A stretch of DNA of 64,000 nucleotides from Pedococcus dokdonensis (GCF_900104525.1 NZ_LT629711.1:1054001-1118000); one strand, 5' to 3'. Shown: positions 24,169-33,410, counted from the stretch's first letter. Notes: generated by a model not told the origin, from the sequence alone. Numbers and translations are program-made.

Positions 24169-25416
24169 CTAGACCCTGACACCGAGGATGGCGTCGAGGG
24201 CCCGCGCGAGGACACCGGCTGAGGTGATGTTGTCTCCGCCGCGCTGGAGGGTCTCTTTTGCCCAGGTGTCGACGGCGGCGAGGGCTCTCGGGGTGTCGAG
24301 GTCGTTCGCCACGGCGGCGCGGATGGCCTCGACGGTGTCTTCGCTGTCGGGGGCGGTGTTGACGCTCAGGGCGGCCCGCCAGGTGTCGAGGCGGGTCTGG
24401 GCTCGCTCGAGCACCTCGTCGGTCCACGACCACTCGGTGCGGTAGTGCTGGTCGAGCAGGGCCAACCGGATCGCCATGGGGTCGGTGCCGTCGGCCCGCA
24501 GCTTCGAGACGAGGACGAGGTTGCCCTTCGACTTGCTCATCTTCTCGCCGTCCAGGCCCACCATCGCCTGGTGGGCGTAGGTGCGGGCGAACGGTCGCTG
24601 CTCGGTGAGCACGACAGCCTGGGTGGCGCTCATCTCGTGGTGCGGAAAGACGAGGTCGGTGCCGCCCCCCTGCACGTCGAAGGACATGCCGAGGTGGTCG
24701 AGCGCGATCGCGGTGCACTCGATGTGCCAGCCAGGACGGCCCTGCGGGAGGCCGTCGACCGACCACGACGGCTCACCGTCACGGGCGGCGCGCCAGAGCA
24801 GCGGATCGAGCTGGTCGCGTTTGCCGGCCCGGTCGGGGTCGCCACCGCGGTCGGCGAAGACGGCCATCATCTGCTCTCGGCTCCAGTTCGAGACGGCGCC
24901 GAAGCCTTCGTCCGAGGAGATGTCGAGGTAGAGGTCGTCACCGTCGGACTCGGGGGTGTCGACGGGGTAGGCGGCGCCACGCTCGAGCAGCGCCCGGACC
25001 GCCGCCCCGACCGGCTCGATGCTCTCGACCACCCCGACGTAGTGGTCGGGCGGGATGACCGCCAGGGCGGTCATGTCCTCACGGAAGAGGGCGATCTCCT
25101 CGGCAGCCAGGTCCTCCCAGTCGACCCCGTCGCGGGTGGCCCGCTCGAGGAGGGGGTCGTCGACGTCGGTGATGTTCTGCACGTAGTCGACCTGGTGCCC
25201 GGCATCGCGCAGGGCGCGGCCCAGCACGTCGAAGGTGACGTAGGTCGCCGCATGGCCCATGTGCGTCGCGTCGTACGGGGTGATGCCGCAGACGTACAAC
25301 CGGGCCGTCGGTCCCGGGGTGATCGCCCGGACCGCGCCGGTCGCCGAGTCGAAGACCTGGACGGGGTGTCCGGTGCCGGGCACCGAGGGAAGGAACGGGG
25401 TGGGCCAGGAGATCAC
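24169..25416 (-). CDS. mshC: Cysteine:GlcN-inositol ligase MshC (mycothiol biosynthesis)
   Basis: 415 residues, a class I tRNA-synthetase-like enzyme related to CysRS. LYVCGITPYDATHMGHAA contains the zinc Cys43 and the HxGH signature; HIECTAIALDHLG and FPHHE supply the remaining zinc ligands; KMSKS occurs near residue 292. It lacks the long anticodon-binding tail of CysRS and has the MshC start. It activates cysteine with ATP and couples it to GlcN-Ins. The following three minus-strand genes upstream (25.4-27.5 kb) form with it a conserved actinobacterial cluster. Confidence 0.96.
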   Translation of the reverse strand: MISWPTPFLPSVPGTGHPVQVFDSATGAVRAITPGPTARLYVCGITPYDATHMGHAATYVTFDVLGRALRDAGHQVDYVQNITDVDDPLLERATRDGVDWEDLAAEEIALFREDMTALAVIPPDHYVGVVESIEPVGAAVRALLERGAAYPVDTPESDGDDLYLDISSDEGFGAVSNWSREQMMAVFADRGGDPDRAGKRDQLDPLLWRAARDGEPSWSVDGLPQGRPGWHIECTAIALDHLGMSFDVQGGGTDLVFPHHEMSATQAVVLTEQRPFARTYAHQAMVGLDGEKMSKSKGNLVLVSKLRADGTDPMAIRLALLDQHYRTEWSWTDEVLERAQTRLDTWRAALSVNTAPDSEDTVEAIRAAVANDLDTPRALAAVDTWAKETLQRGGDNITSAGVLARALDAILGVRV

Positions 25417-25438
25417 AGCGGCAGCCTACGGGTGGGCC

Positions 25439-26251
25439 TCAGAGCGGCGGCCACGGGATGGCCGGCCAGTCACCCGAGGGCACCGGGTATGCCGCGTGGT
25501 CGAGCAGCGCACTGCACCTGGCCTGCAGCGCGGTCACCTCGACCGGCGTCAGCAGCGCCGCCAGGGTGGTGCACAGGGGTGAGCCGGCGTCGTCGAGGGC
25601 GTCGCGCACGCGGCCGATCCTGGCGAGGTCGTCCTCGCCGATCGGCTGGCCCGCGAAGCCCCAGAGGACGGTGCGCAGCTTGGGGTCCTCGTGCAGGCTC
25701 ACGCCGTGGTCGAAGCCGCGCAGCCGGTCGCCCTCGCGGACGAGATGGGAGCCCTTGCGGTCGGAGTTGTTGATGACCGCGTCGAAGGCGGCCACGGCGC
25801 GGACCGTGGGGCTGTCCTCGTGGACCACCACCACCGGGCGCCCCCGCTCGTCCTCACCGCGCAGGACCGCGAGCCACCCCCGCGGCACCGAGTCGGGCGT
25901 GACCAGGTCGACGACGTGCTCGGGAGCCTGCTCCGGGTCGCCCACCCAGCGCTGCACCGAGCCCGGCCCGCGCGGACCGTCGCGCAGCACCGTCTCCGGC
26001 ACGACGTCCCACCCACCGGTGACGCTGATCAGGTGTGCGGCGACCTCGCGGGCCGCCAGTGAGCCGTCCGGGAAGTCCCACAGCGGGCGTTCACCGCGGA
26101 TCGGCTTGTAGATCGCCAGCGGCCCCTCGTCGTCGCCCAGGCGCACGAGCAGGGCGAGGTTCGAGGCATCGGCCAGTGCCCCGAGCACGACCAGGTCTGC
26201 GCGCGTCAGGAGGTCGAGGGAGACCGACGGGCCGCCTGCCGACCGGGTCAG
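25439..26251 (-). CDS. SCO1664 family protein, probably starting with CTG
   Basis: A kinase-like (PI3/4-kinase fold related) family of unknown function found next to mshC. YKPIRGERPLWDFPDGSLAAREVAA is the diagnostic region (glycine/lysine loop equivalent) and NNSDRKGSHLV with FDHGVSLH the catalytic-like part. The first in-frame standard start is GTG 26188, but family homology begins earlier, at LLTRADLVVLG. The only start-like codon upstream is CTG 26251, which overlaps the stop of the DUF3090 gene as CTGA; using it gives 270 residues. Confidence 0.82.
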   Translation of the reverse strand: MTRSAGGPSVSLDLLTRADLVVLGALADASNLALLVRLGDDEGPLAIYKPIRGERPLWDFPDGSLAAREVAAHLISVTGGWDVVPETVLRDGPRGPGSVQRWVGDPEQAPEHVVDLVTPDSVPRGWLAVLRGEDERGRPVVVVHEDSPTVRAVAAFDAVINNSDRKGSHLVREGDRLRGFDHGVSLHEDPKLRTVLWGFAGQPIGEDDLARIGRVRDALDDAGSPLCTTLAALLTPVEVTALQARCSALLDHAAYPVPSGDWPAIPWPPL

Positions 26252-26787
26252 CGCTTGTACCCGTTCGCGCGGGGGCAGATGTGCCCCTCGGGCTCGAGCG
26301 GCCCACCGCAGAACGGGCAGGGCGGTCGACCGGCGGAGACGACGGACTGGGCCCGTCGTGCGAAGGCGCGAGCCCGCGACGGCGAGAGCACGACGCGGAT
26401 CTGGCGCGGCTCCTGGGAGAGGACCTCGGGATCCACGCTGGCCTCGGGATCCTCGGGGTCACGGTCGAGCGCCTCGATGACGACGACCTGTCGTCCCTCG
26501 TCCCAGGCCAGGCTCAGCGTGGAGACGCGGAAGTCGTCCTCGATGGGGGTGTCGAGCGGCGCGTTGTCGACCACCTCGGCGGCGGCGTGATCGCCGCCCT
26601 CCCCGCCGGCGTAGCTGTCGAGGAGGTCGTTGATCCGGTCGGCGAGCACCGAGACCTGCTGCTTCTCCAGCGAGACACTCGTGAGGCGACGTCCCTCGCT
26701 GGCCTGCAGGAAGAAGGTCCGCTGTCCCGGCGGACCGACGGTGCCGGCGACGAACCGGTCCGGTGGATCAAACTCGACGAGCCCCAT
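26248..26787 (-). CDS. DUF3090 family protein with a C-terminal zinc ribbon
   Basis: 179 residues. MGLVEFDPPDRFVAGTVGPP is the typical start, followed by FFLQASEGRR and VSLEKQQVSVL. The C-terminus CPFCGGPLEPEGHICPRANGYKR carries four zinc-type ligands (CxxC, H-x-C). Function is unknown; members occur only in actinobacteria and nearly always beside mshC, suggesting a link to mycothiol metabolism by context only. It sits nine bases after the phosphatase gene. Confidence 0.92.
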   Translation of the reverse strand: MGLVEFDPPDRFVAGTVGPPGQRTFFLQASEGRRLTSVSLEKQQVSVLADRINDLLDSYAGGEGGDHAAAEVVDNAPLDTPIEDDFRVSTLSLAWDEGRQVVVIEALDRDPEDPEASVDPEVLSQEPRQIRVVLSPSRARAFARRAQSVVSAGRPPCPFCGGPLEPEGHICPRANGYKR

Positions 26788-26796
26788 GGCAAAACT

Positions 26797-27495
26797 CTAA
26801 CCGGCTCCTCCACCGACGGCTGCGTCGCCCGAGGCCGGTGCCTGCGGTGGCGGCTGGAACCGCGCGAGCTCGGGTGCCGTGTCGTTGGCCGCGAGCAGGA
26901 AGGTGTGCCGGCTGCCGTAGCGCACCACGGACACCGAAGCAGGGTCGGCCGTGAAGCGCTGGAACTTCGCGAGGCCGGAGCCCGTGGCGTCAGCCAGGGT
27001 CGCCTTCAGCAGGTCACCGTGCGTGACGGCGACCCACACCGCCGAGTCGCCCGCGGCGGCCGACACCTCCTCGTCGTGGCGCCGGACGGCGGCCACCACC
27101 CGGTCACTCATCTCACGCAGGCTCTCGGCGGCATACCGCTCGTGGTCGGGAAATCGCGCGGTCTCGGGGTCGTCCTGGACGGTCCGCCACAGGTCCTCGC
27201 CAGCCAGGTCCTTCAGCGCCCGACCGGTCCACGCGCCATACGCGCACTCCTGCAGCTCGTCGTCGACCGTGACCTCGAGCCCGACGGCGGCTGCCAGTGG
27301 TGCGGCCGTCTCGAGGCACCGCTCGAGCGGGCTGCTCACCACCCTGGCGACGGGCAGCTCGCGGAACCGCTCGGCGAGTCGTGCGGCCTGCTCCCGCCCC
27401 CGCTCGGTCAGGTGGATGCCGGGCATCCGGCCGGCGAGGACACCGTCACCGTTGGCGCTGGAGTGGCCGTGACGGACCAACAGGACTGTGGGCAC
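26797..27495 (-). CDS. Histidine phosphatase family protein (MSMEG_4193 type)
   Basis: 232 residues. LLVRHGHSSANGDG holds the phosphorylated histidine (RHG at 8-10), SSPLERCLETA the second arginine region, and AVTHGDLLKATLAD the second catalytic histidine. The subgroup belongs to the mshC-SCO1664-DUF3090 cluster. Its substrate has not been established to my knowledge; a phosphorylated inositol or sugar intermediate of mycothiol synthesis would fit the context but is speculation. GTG start at 27495; it is the first gene of the cluster. Confidence 0.92.
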   Translation of the reverse strand: MPTVLLVRHGHSSANGDGVLAGRMPGIHLTERGREQAARLAERFRELPVARVVSSPLERCLETAAPLAAAVGLEVTVDDELQECAYGAWTGRALKDLAGEDLWRTVQDDPETARFPDHERYAAESLREMSDRVVAAVRRHDEEVSAAAGDSAVWVAVTHGDLLKATLADATGSGLAKFQRFTADPASVSVVRYGSRHTFLLAANDTAPELARFQPPPQAPASGDAAVGGGAG

Positions 27496-27716
27496 CTGCG
27501 CACTCTACGGCGCGGTGCGGCCGCACCTGACGACCGATTCGGTCCGGGGGACGGGGGCGCCATCGGCAGAACGGACGATCTTCGCCAATTGCCCCGACCC
27601 CGACGCAACGGGCGTGGTTGTCTCGGCGCACGCGCGGCGAGCCGGGGGCAACGCTTCGTCCGCGTGTGGGGGCGGCTTCTCTCCGGGGGCCGCGATGTCA
27701 CAGGGGGCAAGGGATC

Positions 27717-28868
27717 GTGGAGAAGGTGGGGGTCGCGGCAGCCGCCGCAGGCACCGGCGCGGGCTCGGGCGTGCGCCTGGCGACCGCATTGGGCGGCCGG
27801 GGCAACGCGCTGAACGTGCTGCGAGTGGCGTTCGCCGTGCTGGTGATCGTGTCGCACTCGTGGCTGCTCGGCACCGGCAGCCCGGGGCCGAGGTATGCCG
27901 GTCTCGAGCTCGGGTCCTGGGGGGTCGTCGGGTTCTTCACCATCTCCGGCTACCTCATCCCCCGGGCCAGGCTGCGCACCGACCTCCTGACCTTCCTCGT
28001 GCGCAGGGGCCGGCGCATCTACCCGGCCTTCTGGGTGTGCTGCGCCGTCACGGCGTTCGTGGCCACACCGCTCGCCGCACACCTGACCAGAGCCCACTTC
28101 AGCCCACTGGCTGCCCTCGGCTACCTCACCCGCAACGCGACGACCTGGATGGTGCAGCCGAGCATCGGCCCATCGGTGGACAGTCCGGTGGTCGACCTCA
28201 TCATGGTCAACCCGTCGCTCTGGACGCTGGCCTTCGAGCTGACCTGCTACGCCCTGGCCGGGGCGCTGTTGACCATGGACGCCGTCCGCCGGCACCGCAC
28301 CACCGTTGCCGTCGCCCTCTACGTGGTCACCGCGACCACCGTTGTCACGACCGGCGGCTCGACGCGGACCGCGACCTGGTTCATCGCCCTCTTCTCCGCC
28401 GGGTGGATCGTCGGGACGCTCGAAGACCGAATGGTGGCCTCGCGTGCCACGGTCGTCGCCGCCCTTGCCGTCGGTGCCGTGGCCGCACTCGGACACCCGG
28501 TCCTCGCGGCCGTGCCGCTCGCCTACGCCATCCTCGGGTCCGCGGCGCTGCTCCCCTGCCGGTGGTTCACGACGCACGACGTCTCCTACGGGACCTACCT
28601 CTACGGGTGGCCCATCGGCCACGTGCTGCACGCAGCCGGCGCACCCCTCGTGCTCCTCCTGCCGCTCTCGATCGTCTTCGCGCTGGTGGCCGGCGCGGTG
28701 TCCTGGATCGTCGTGGAGCGGCGCTTCACCAGAGCCCCCGGCGCGCCCTACGGCGAGGCACTCGCAGTACGGCCGCCGACGTGGTGGAGTAGGCCCCGTG
28801 ATCGTGGACCAGGCCATCTACCGCCAGGGCCAGCGGCTCCCCTGCGGCGACCTGAGCGAAGCCCTTGA
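27717..28868 (+). CDS. Acyltransferase 3 family integral membrane protein (OafA-like)
   Basis: About 383 residues with ten membrane helices. LNVLRVAFAVLVIVSHSW contains the catalytic-type His of the first helix, GSWGVVGFFTISGYLI and RRGRRIYPAFWV are the remaining family marks. These proteins acetylate cell-surface sugars or secondary metabolites. GTG 27717 with AAGGGA five bases upstream is the likely start; the frame is open further upstream without support. The C-terminal 23 codons overlap corA in another frame and their sequence (Pro/Arg-rich) has no obvious function. Confidence 0.88.
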   Translation: MEKVGVAAAAAGTGAGSGVRLATALGGRGNALNVLRVAFAVLVIVSHSWLLGTGSPGPRYAGLELGSWGVVGFFTISGYLIPRARLRTDLLTFLVRRGRRIYPAFWVCCAVTAFVATPLAAHLTRAHFSPLAALGYLTRNATTWMVQPSIGPSVDSPVVDLIMVNPSLWTLAFELTCYALAGALLTMDAVRRHRTTVAVALYVVTATTVVTTGGSTRTATWFIALFSAGWIVGTLEDRMVASRATVVAALAVGAVAALGHPVLAAVPLAYAILGSAALLPCRWFTTHDVSYGTYLYGWPIGHVLHAAGAPLVLLLPLSIVFALVAGAVSWIVVERRFTRAPGAPYGEALAVRPPTWWSRPRDRGPGHLPPGPAAPLRRPERSP

Positions 28869-29778
28869 GGAGCTGCGCGGCGGCGACGACCCGCACGCCT
28901 TCCTCTGGATCGGGCTGAAGAACCCCACCGACTCCGAGTTCGATCTCGTCAACGACGAGCTCAAGCTGCACCCGCTCGCCGTCGAGGACGCCGTGAAGGG
29001 CAACCAGCGACCGAAGGTCGAGCTCTACGACAACACCATCTTCGTCGTGATGAAGACGTTGAAGTACATCGAGGAGACCTCCGACATCGAGACCGGCGAG
29101 GTGATGCTCTTCGTCGGTGACCGCTTCGTCGTCACGGTTCGCCGCGGCGAGGCGAACCCGCTCGCGGGCGTGCGGCAGAACCTCGAGTCGAAGGCCGAGA
29201 CCCTGCGGCACGGCGAGATCGCGGTCGTGCACGCAGTCATGGACAGCATCATCGACAACTACGTCAGCATCGATGCCGAGCTGCAGAAGGACCTCGAGGA
29301 GATCGAGGAGGCGGTCTTCGCCGGCTCCGAGCAGGCCAGCTCGTCGACCATCTACCGGCTGAAGCGCGAGGTCCTGGAGTTCCGGCGGGCGGCCGTGCCG
29401 CTGGCCGCGCCGCTCCGGATGCTGCACGACGGCTCGCGTTCACCCCTGCCGCAGAAGGAGGTCCGGCTGCTCTTCCGCGACGTGGCCGACCACCTGCTCG
29501 CCGTCATCGACCACGTGGAGTCGTACGACCGGCTGCTGACCGACATCCTGAACGCCCACCTCGCACAGATCTCGGTGCAGCAGAACGGCGACATGCGCAA
29601 GATCTCCGCGTGGGTCGCCATCGCCGCCGTGCCCACGATGATCGCCGGCATCTACGGCATGAACTTCGACAACATGCCGGAGCTGCGGTGGCACTACGGG
29701 TACTTCATCGTCGTCGGCGTGATGGCGTTCGCCTGCCTCGGTCTCTACCGCGCGTTCCGGAAGTCCGGCTGGCTGTAG
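28798..29778 (+). CDS. corA: CorA-family magnesium/cobalt transporter
   Basis: 326 residues: a large cytosolic alpha/beta and coiled-coil domain followed by two C-terminal membrane helices. The signature YGMNFDNMPEL joins them, providing the GMN selectivity filter of the pentameric channel. It mediates Mg2+ entry gated by cytosolic Mg2+. GTG 28798 (MIVDQAIYRQGQ) is taken as the start; it lies inside the end of the acyltransferase gene in another frame. The stop is one base from the stop of uppP on the other strand. Confidence 0.94.
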   Translation: MIVDQAIYRQGQRLPCGDLSEALEELRGGDDPHAFLWIGLKNPTDSEFDLVNDELKLHPLAVEDAVKGNQRPKVELYDNTIFVVMKTLKYIEETSDIETGEVMLFVGDRFVVTVRRGEANPLAGVRQNLESKAETLRHGEIAVVHAVMDSIIDNYVSIDAELQKDLEEIEEAVFAGSEQASSSTIYRLKREVLEFRRAAVPLAAPLRMLHDGSRSPLPQKEVRLLFRDVADHLLAVIDHVESYDRLLTDILNAHLAQISVQQNGDMRKISAWVAIAAVPTMIAGIYGMNFDNMPELRWHYGYFIVVGVMAFACLGLYRAFRKSGWL

Positions 29779-29779
29779 G

Positions 29780-30637
29780 TCAGGTGGCGGTCATCCAGCC
29801 TGCGCCGAGGACCACGAGCAGCACCAGCCCGAGGGCGACGCGGTACCAGACGAACGCGGTGATCTTGTTGCTGCTCACGAACTTCAGCAGCCAGGCGATC
29901 GAGGCGTAGGCGACCAGGAACGACACGACGACGCCGACGATGATCGGTCCGACGCCGAGCAGCTTGAGGTGGTCGGCCTCGCTCAGCATCTCGAAGATGC
30001 CGGCCGCGGTGAGGGCGGGGATGGCCATGAAGAACGAGAGCCGGGTGGCGGTCAGCCGGTCGAGGCCACGGAACAGGCCGGCCGAGATGGTGGCGCCTGA
30101 GCGGGAGACACCGGGCACGAGCGAGGCGCACTGCACCAGGCCGATGATGATGCCGTCGGTGAGGGTGACCTGGCCTTCGCCGCGCTCCTCCCCCTTCGTC
30201 GTGAGCGCCGCGTGCCGGCTCTCCGCCAGCCACATCACGGCGCTCCACGCGATGAGGGCGGCGGCGACCACCCACAGGCTCCGCAGGCTGCCGCTGATCA
30301 GGTCCTTGGCGGCGAAGCCGACGATCCCGACCGGGATCGAGCCGACGATGACGGCCCAGGCGAGCTGGTAGTCGTGGTGGCTCCTCGCCCGGGCGTCGGT
30401 CAGGCCGGAGAACCAGGCGCCGAGCAGCCGGACGATGTCCTTGCGGAAGTAGAGCAGGGTGGCGACGATCGCGCCGAGCTGGATGACTGCCGTGTAGGCC
30501 GTCACACCGGGAGCGTTGACCTGGAGTCCGAGCAGCTTCTCGGTGATGGTCAGGTGGCCGGTGGAGGAGACCGGGAGGAACTCGGTCAACCCCTCCACGA
30601 TGCCGAGGATCAGGGCGTCGAGATAGCTCAGGGTCAA
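29780..30637 (-). CDS. uppP: Undecaprenyl-diphosphate phosphatase UppP (BacA)
   Basis: 285 residues, eight membrane helices. GIVEGLTEFLPVSSTGHL (the E/QxxxE-PxSS(T)GHL motif with catalytic Glu and His) and LVPGVSRSGAT (PGxSRSG) are the two diagnostic motifs. It recycles undecaprenyl pyrophosphate for peptidoglycan synthesis and confers bacitracin tolerance. The start is TTG 30637; the conserved SYLDALILGIVEG follows directly. Convergent with corA. Confidence 0.96.
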   Translation of the reverse strand: MTLSYLDALILGIVEGLTEFLPVSSTGHLTITEKLLGLQVNAPGVTAYTAVIQLGAIVATLLYFRKDIVRLLGAWFSGLTDARARSHHDYQLAWAVIVGSIPVGIVGFAAKDLISGSLRSLWVVAAALIAWSAVMWLAESRHAALTTKGEERGEGQVTLTDGIIIGLVQCASLVPGVSRSGATISAGLFRGLDRLTATRLSFFMAIPALTAAGIFEMLSEADHLKLLGVGPIIVGVVVSFLVAYASIAWLLKFVSSNKITAFVWYRVALGLVLLVVLGAGWMTAT

Positions 30638-30692
30638 CGGTCTGCTTTCAGGCTAGGAGACGGGGAGTGTCGCGAGCGGTGCGGCGCCGACG

Positions 30693-31751
30693 TCAGAGGC
30701 CAGTCTCCCCCATCAGCTCGGCCATAGTGCGCACGACCTGCAGCCGATCGTCCAGACCGCCGGCGAACGGCGCGATCGACAGGGTGCCCGTGCCCACCTC
30801 GGCGTACCTCGCCATCCGGTCGCGGATCCGGTCCCGTGGTCCGATCAGGGTCGTGGCGTCGATGAACTCGAACGGCACGGCCGCCGCGGCGTCGCGGTGC
30901 CGCTTGGCCAGGAAGAGGTCCTGCACCTCTGCGGCGGCCTCCTCGAAGCCCATCCGCACGGCCAGCTGGTTGTAGAAGTTCTGCTCGCGCGACCCCATCC
31001 CGCCGATGTAGAGGGCGGCGTAGGGACGGATCGCGTCGGCCGCGGCCTGCACGTCGTCGCCGATGACGACCGGCACCGACGGGGCGAGGTCGAAGCCGGC
31101 CAGCGGGTCGTCCTCGGTGCCCTTGCCAGCGCGACGACGACCTGCCACGACGGACTGCACCAGGTCACCGGAGTGCTCCGGGCTGAAGAAGATGGCGTGC
31201 CACCCGTCGGCCACCTCGCCGGCCAGCTCCAGGTTCTTCGGTCCCACGGCTGCGAGGTAGATCGGCAGATCGGGGCGCGGCGGGTGCACGGTGAGCTTCA
31301 GGGCCTTGCCCGCGCCATCGGGCAGTGGCAGCGTGAAGTGCCGCCCGGCATACGCGACGCTCTCGCGACGCAACGCCATCCGCACGATGTCGACGTACTC
31401 GCGGGTGCGGCCGAGGGGCGCCGCGAAGGGGACGCCGTGCCAACCCTCACTGACCTGTGGACCGCTGACGCCCAGCCCCAGCCGGAAGCGGCCCTTCGAG
31501 AGCGTGTCGAGCGTCGCCGCGGTCATCGCGGTCATCGCCGGCGTCCGGGCGGGGATCTGCATGACCGCGGCGCCCAGGTCGATCCGCTCGGTCAGCGCGC
31601 CGATCCACGACAGCACGGTGGGGACGTCCGAGCCGTAGGCCTCCGCAGCCCACGCCACCGCGTACCCGAGGCGGTCGGCCTCCTGCGCGACCGCGACGTT
31701 GTCCTGGTCCACGCCCATGCCGAAGTAGCCGAGGTTCACTCCGAGTTCCAT
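30693..31751 (-). CDS. LLM-class F420-dependent oxidoreductase
   Basis: 352 residues with the luciferase-like TIM barrel. VNLGYFGMGVDQ, EADRLGYAVAWAAEAYGSD, LGAAVMQIPARTP and KGRFRLGLGVSGPQVSEGWHG are typical of F420-binding members; the substrate is not identifiable. The start ATG 31751 is supported by MELGVNLGYFG, with the frame upstream being antisense. It is divergent from the aldo/keto reductase with 64 bases between the starts, which contain one GTATGCCG copy. Confidence 0.92.
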   Translation of the reverse strand: MELGVNLGYFGMGVDQDNVAVAQEADRLGYAVAWAAEAYGSDVPTVLSWIGALTERIDLGAAVMQIPARTPAMTAMTAATLDTLSKGRFRLGLGVSGPQVSEGWHGVPFAAPLGRTREYVDIVRMALRRESVAYAGRHFTLPLPDGAGKALKLTVHPPRPDLPIYLAAVGPKNLELAGEVADGWHAIFFSPEHSGDLVQSVVAGRRRAGKGTEDDPLAGFDLAPSVPVVIGDDVQAAADAIRPYAALYIGGMGSREQNFYNQLAVRMGFEEAAAEVQDLFLAKRHRDAAAAVPFEFIDATTLIGPRDRIRDRMARYAEVGTGTLSIAPFAGGLDDRLQVVRTMAELMGETGL

Positions 31752-31815
31752 GGGAGCGAGGTTAGCGGCGGGTGCGCCGCCGTATGCCGTCGTGGGCCGA
31801 CTACGGTACGGAACC

Positions 31816-32754
31816 ATGCGCCAGCGACGAATGGGGAGCTCGGGGCTCTCGGTGTCCCGCCTGGCCCTCGGGACGATGACCTGGGGCCGCACGACCGACG
31901 AGGAGGGTGCCCGCGAGCAGCTGCGGACCTTCCTCGACGCGGGCGGCGACCTCGTCGACACCGCGCACGGCTACTCCGACGGCCTCTCGGAGGAGATCAT
32001 CGGTCGCCTGATCGACGACGACGTCGCCCGCGACGACCTCGTGATCTGCACGAAGTCGGGGATCTCACGACGCTCGGGGCACCGCGTCGTCGACACCTCT
32101 CGGCACAGCCTGCTCAGCCAGCTCGACACCTCGCTGGAGCGGCTCGGCACCGACCACGTCGACCTGTGGCTGGTCCACACCTGGTCGGACGAGGCCCCGC
32201 TGACCGAGACGCTGTCGGCGCTGGAGTGGGCGGTCAACACCGGCCGGGCGCGCTACGTGGGCGTCTCGAACTTCAGCGGCTGGCAGGTGGCTCGCGCCAT
32301 GTCGCTGCTCGAGCAGGCGCGGGTCCCGTTGGTGGCCAACGAGGTCGAGTACTCCTTGACCAACCGCTCCGCCGAGCCCGACCTGCTGGCGGCTGCGCAG
32401 GCGCTCGGCTTCGGGCTGCTGCCGTGGTCGCCGCTCGGGCGCGGTGTCCTGACCGGCAAGTACCGCAACGGGATCCCCGCGGACTCACGGGCGGCTTCCC
32501 GGGACTTCCCGCGGTTCACCGCGCGCTACCTCGACGACCGGAGCACCGGCATCGTCGAGGCGCTCGCCATCGCCGCCAAGGGACTGGACGTCAGCCTCAC
32601 CGAGGTCGCCCTGGCGTGGGTGCGTGACCGTCCCGGTGTGGTCAGCCCGGTGGTGGGGGCCAGGACCACGGCCCAGCTGCGCACCTCGTTGGCCAGCGAG
32701 TCCCTCGAGCTGCCCGAAGAGCTGGTGGCCGCCCTCGACGAGGTCTCGGCCTGA
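31816..32754 (+). CDS. Aldo/keto reductase
   Basis: 312 residues, TIM-barrel NADPH-dependent carbonyl reductase. The tetrad is visible: Asp48 (LVDTAHGYS), Tyr53, Lys80 (ICTKSG) and His121 (LVHTW). The barrel end SPVVGARTTAQL binds the cofactor phosphate. It resembles the potassium-channel beta/YghZ-like group (AKR12-13 in outline). TACGGT lies nine bases before the ATG, consistent with a leaderless transcript. Confidence 0.93.
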   Translation: MRQRRMGSSGLSVSRLALGTMTWGRTTDEEGAREQLRTFLDAGGDLVDTAHGYSDGLSEEIIGRLIDDDVARDDLVICTKSGISRRSGHRVVDTSRHSLLSQLDTSLERLGTDHVDLWLVHTWSDEAPLTETLSALEWAVNTGRARYVGVSNFSGWQVARAMSLLEQARVPLVANEVEYSLTNRSAEPDLLAAAQALGFGLLPWSPLGRGVLTGKYRNGIPADSRAASRDFPRFTARYLDDRSTGIVEALAIAAKGLDVSLTEVALAWVRDRPGVVSPVVGARTTAQLRTSLASESLELPEELVAALDEVSA

Positions 32755-32787
32755 GGTCAGTGCACCGGCGGCGCTGAGGCAGCGGCG

Positions 32788-33129
32788 TCAGGACTCGTCG
32801 TCGTCGTCCTCGTAGTCGGCGTCGTCGAGACCCGAGTAGACGCTGCCGTCGCCGTCCTCGTCACCGTGGTCGTCGAGCTCGCCGTCGTCATCGTCCTCGT
32901 CGTCGTCATCTTCGTCGTCGTCCTCGTCGCCGTCGTAGATGTCGAGGGGGGTCATCTCCCCGTAGGCCTGCAGCAGCGAGTCGTCGTACTCGGCGAACGC
33001 GTCCGCGAGGTCGTCATAGGCCGCGATGACGGTGGGGTCTTCCTCGCCCCGCTTCGAGGCCGATGCCTCGAGGTGCCGCTCGAACGCGGTCATGAGGTTG
33101 GCCAGCGCGCCACGCGGGTCTGCGGTCAT
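32788..33129 (-). CDS. Small acidic conserved protein with Asp/Glu-rich tail
   Basis: 113 residues. The first 65 form a helical region (ALANLMTAFERHLEA, AYDDLADAFAEYDDSLLQAYGE) seen in short actinobacterial proteins often labelled primosomal without evidence; residues 66-113 are almost only Asp and Glu. No function can be assigned. It is divergent from the DUF5703 gene with 39 bases between starts. Confidence 0.75.
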   Translation of the reverse strand: MTADPRGALANLMTAFERHLEASASKRGEEDPTVIAAYDDLADAFAEYDDSLLQAYGEMTPLDIYDGDEDDDEDDDDEDDDDGELDDHGDEDGDGSVYSGLDDADYEDDDDES

Positions 33130-33168
33130 GTGCCGACGGTAGCGGGTCTTGGGGCAAAATGGCGCTCG

Positions 33169-33354
33169 ATGGTTGAGTACGAGTACCGCGTCGTCAGCTT
33201 CACGCGCGCCGATTCCCGCTCCGACATCCGACGAGCGTTGACCGAGCATGCCGAGTACGGCCACTGGGAGCTGCACCGCACCCGCATCTACCTCGGCGGC
33301 CAGCAGCGGACCTGGTTGCGGCGCAAGATCATCCGCGCCCCGCGTCCCCTCTGA
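33169..33354 (+). CDS. DUF5703 family small protein
   Basis: 61 residues, basic: VEYEYRVVSFTRADSRSDIRR, then LTEHAEYGHWEL and RTRIYLGGQQRTWLRRKIIR. The YEYRVV...EYGHWEL..R.Y..G.R...LRRKI pattern matches DUF5703, small actinobacterial proteins of unknown function. CAAAAT (33155-33160) eight bases upstream could be the -10 of a leaderless message. Convergent with the M20 peptidase across a hairpin. Confidence 0.8.
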   Translation: MVEYEYRVVSFTRADSRSDIRRALTEHAEYGHWELHRTRIYLGGQQRTWLRRKIIRAPRPL

Positions 33355-33376
33355 GAGTCCTCACCCAGGCACGCTG

Positions 33377-33410
33377 GGGTATGCCGCGTGGCCGGCGCCC
33401 CGGCATACCC
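33377..33410 (+). terminator. Convergent terminator hairpin with an inverted GGTATGCCG pair
   Basis: GGGTATGCCG (33377-33386) and CGGCATACCC (33401-33410) are exact complements; the 14-nt loop is itself self-complementary (GGCCGGCGCC). It lies between the DUF5703 stop and the M20 peptidase stop on the other strand and can serve both. Confidence 0.8.

Noticed and set aside
27618..27716. Earlier start of the acyltransferase
   Set aside because: No ribosome binding site and an Arg/Pro-rich leader unlike a membrane protein; GTG 27717 has AAGGGA.
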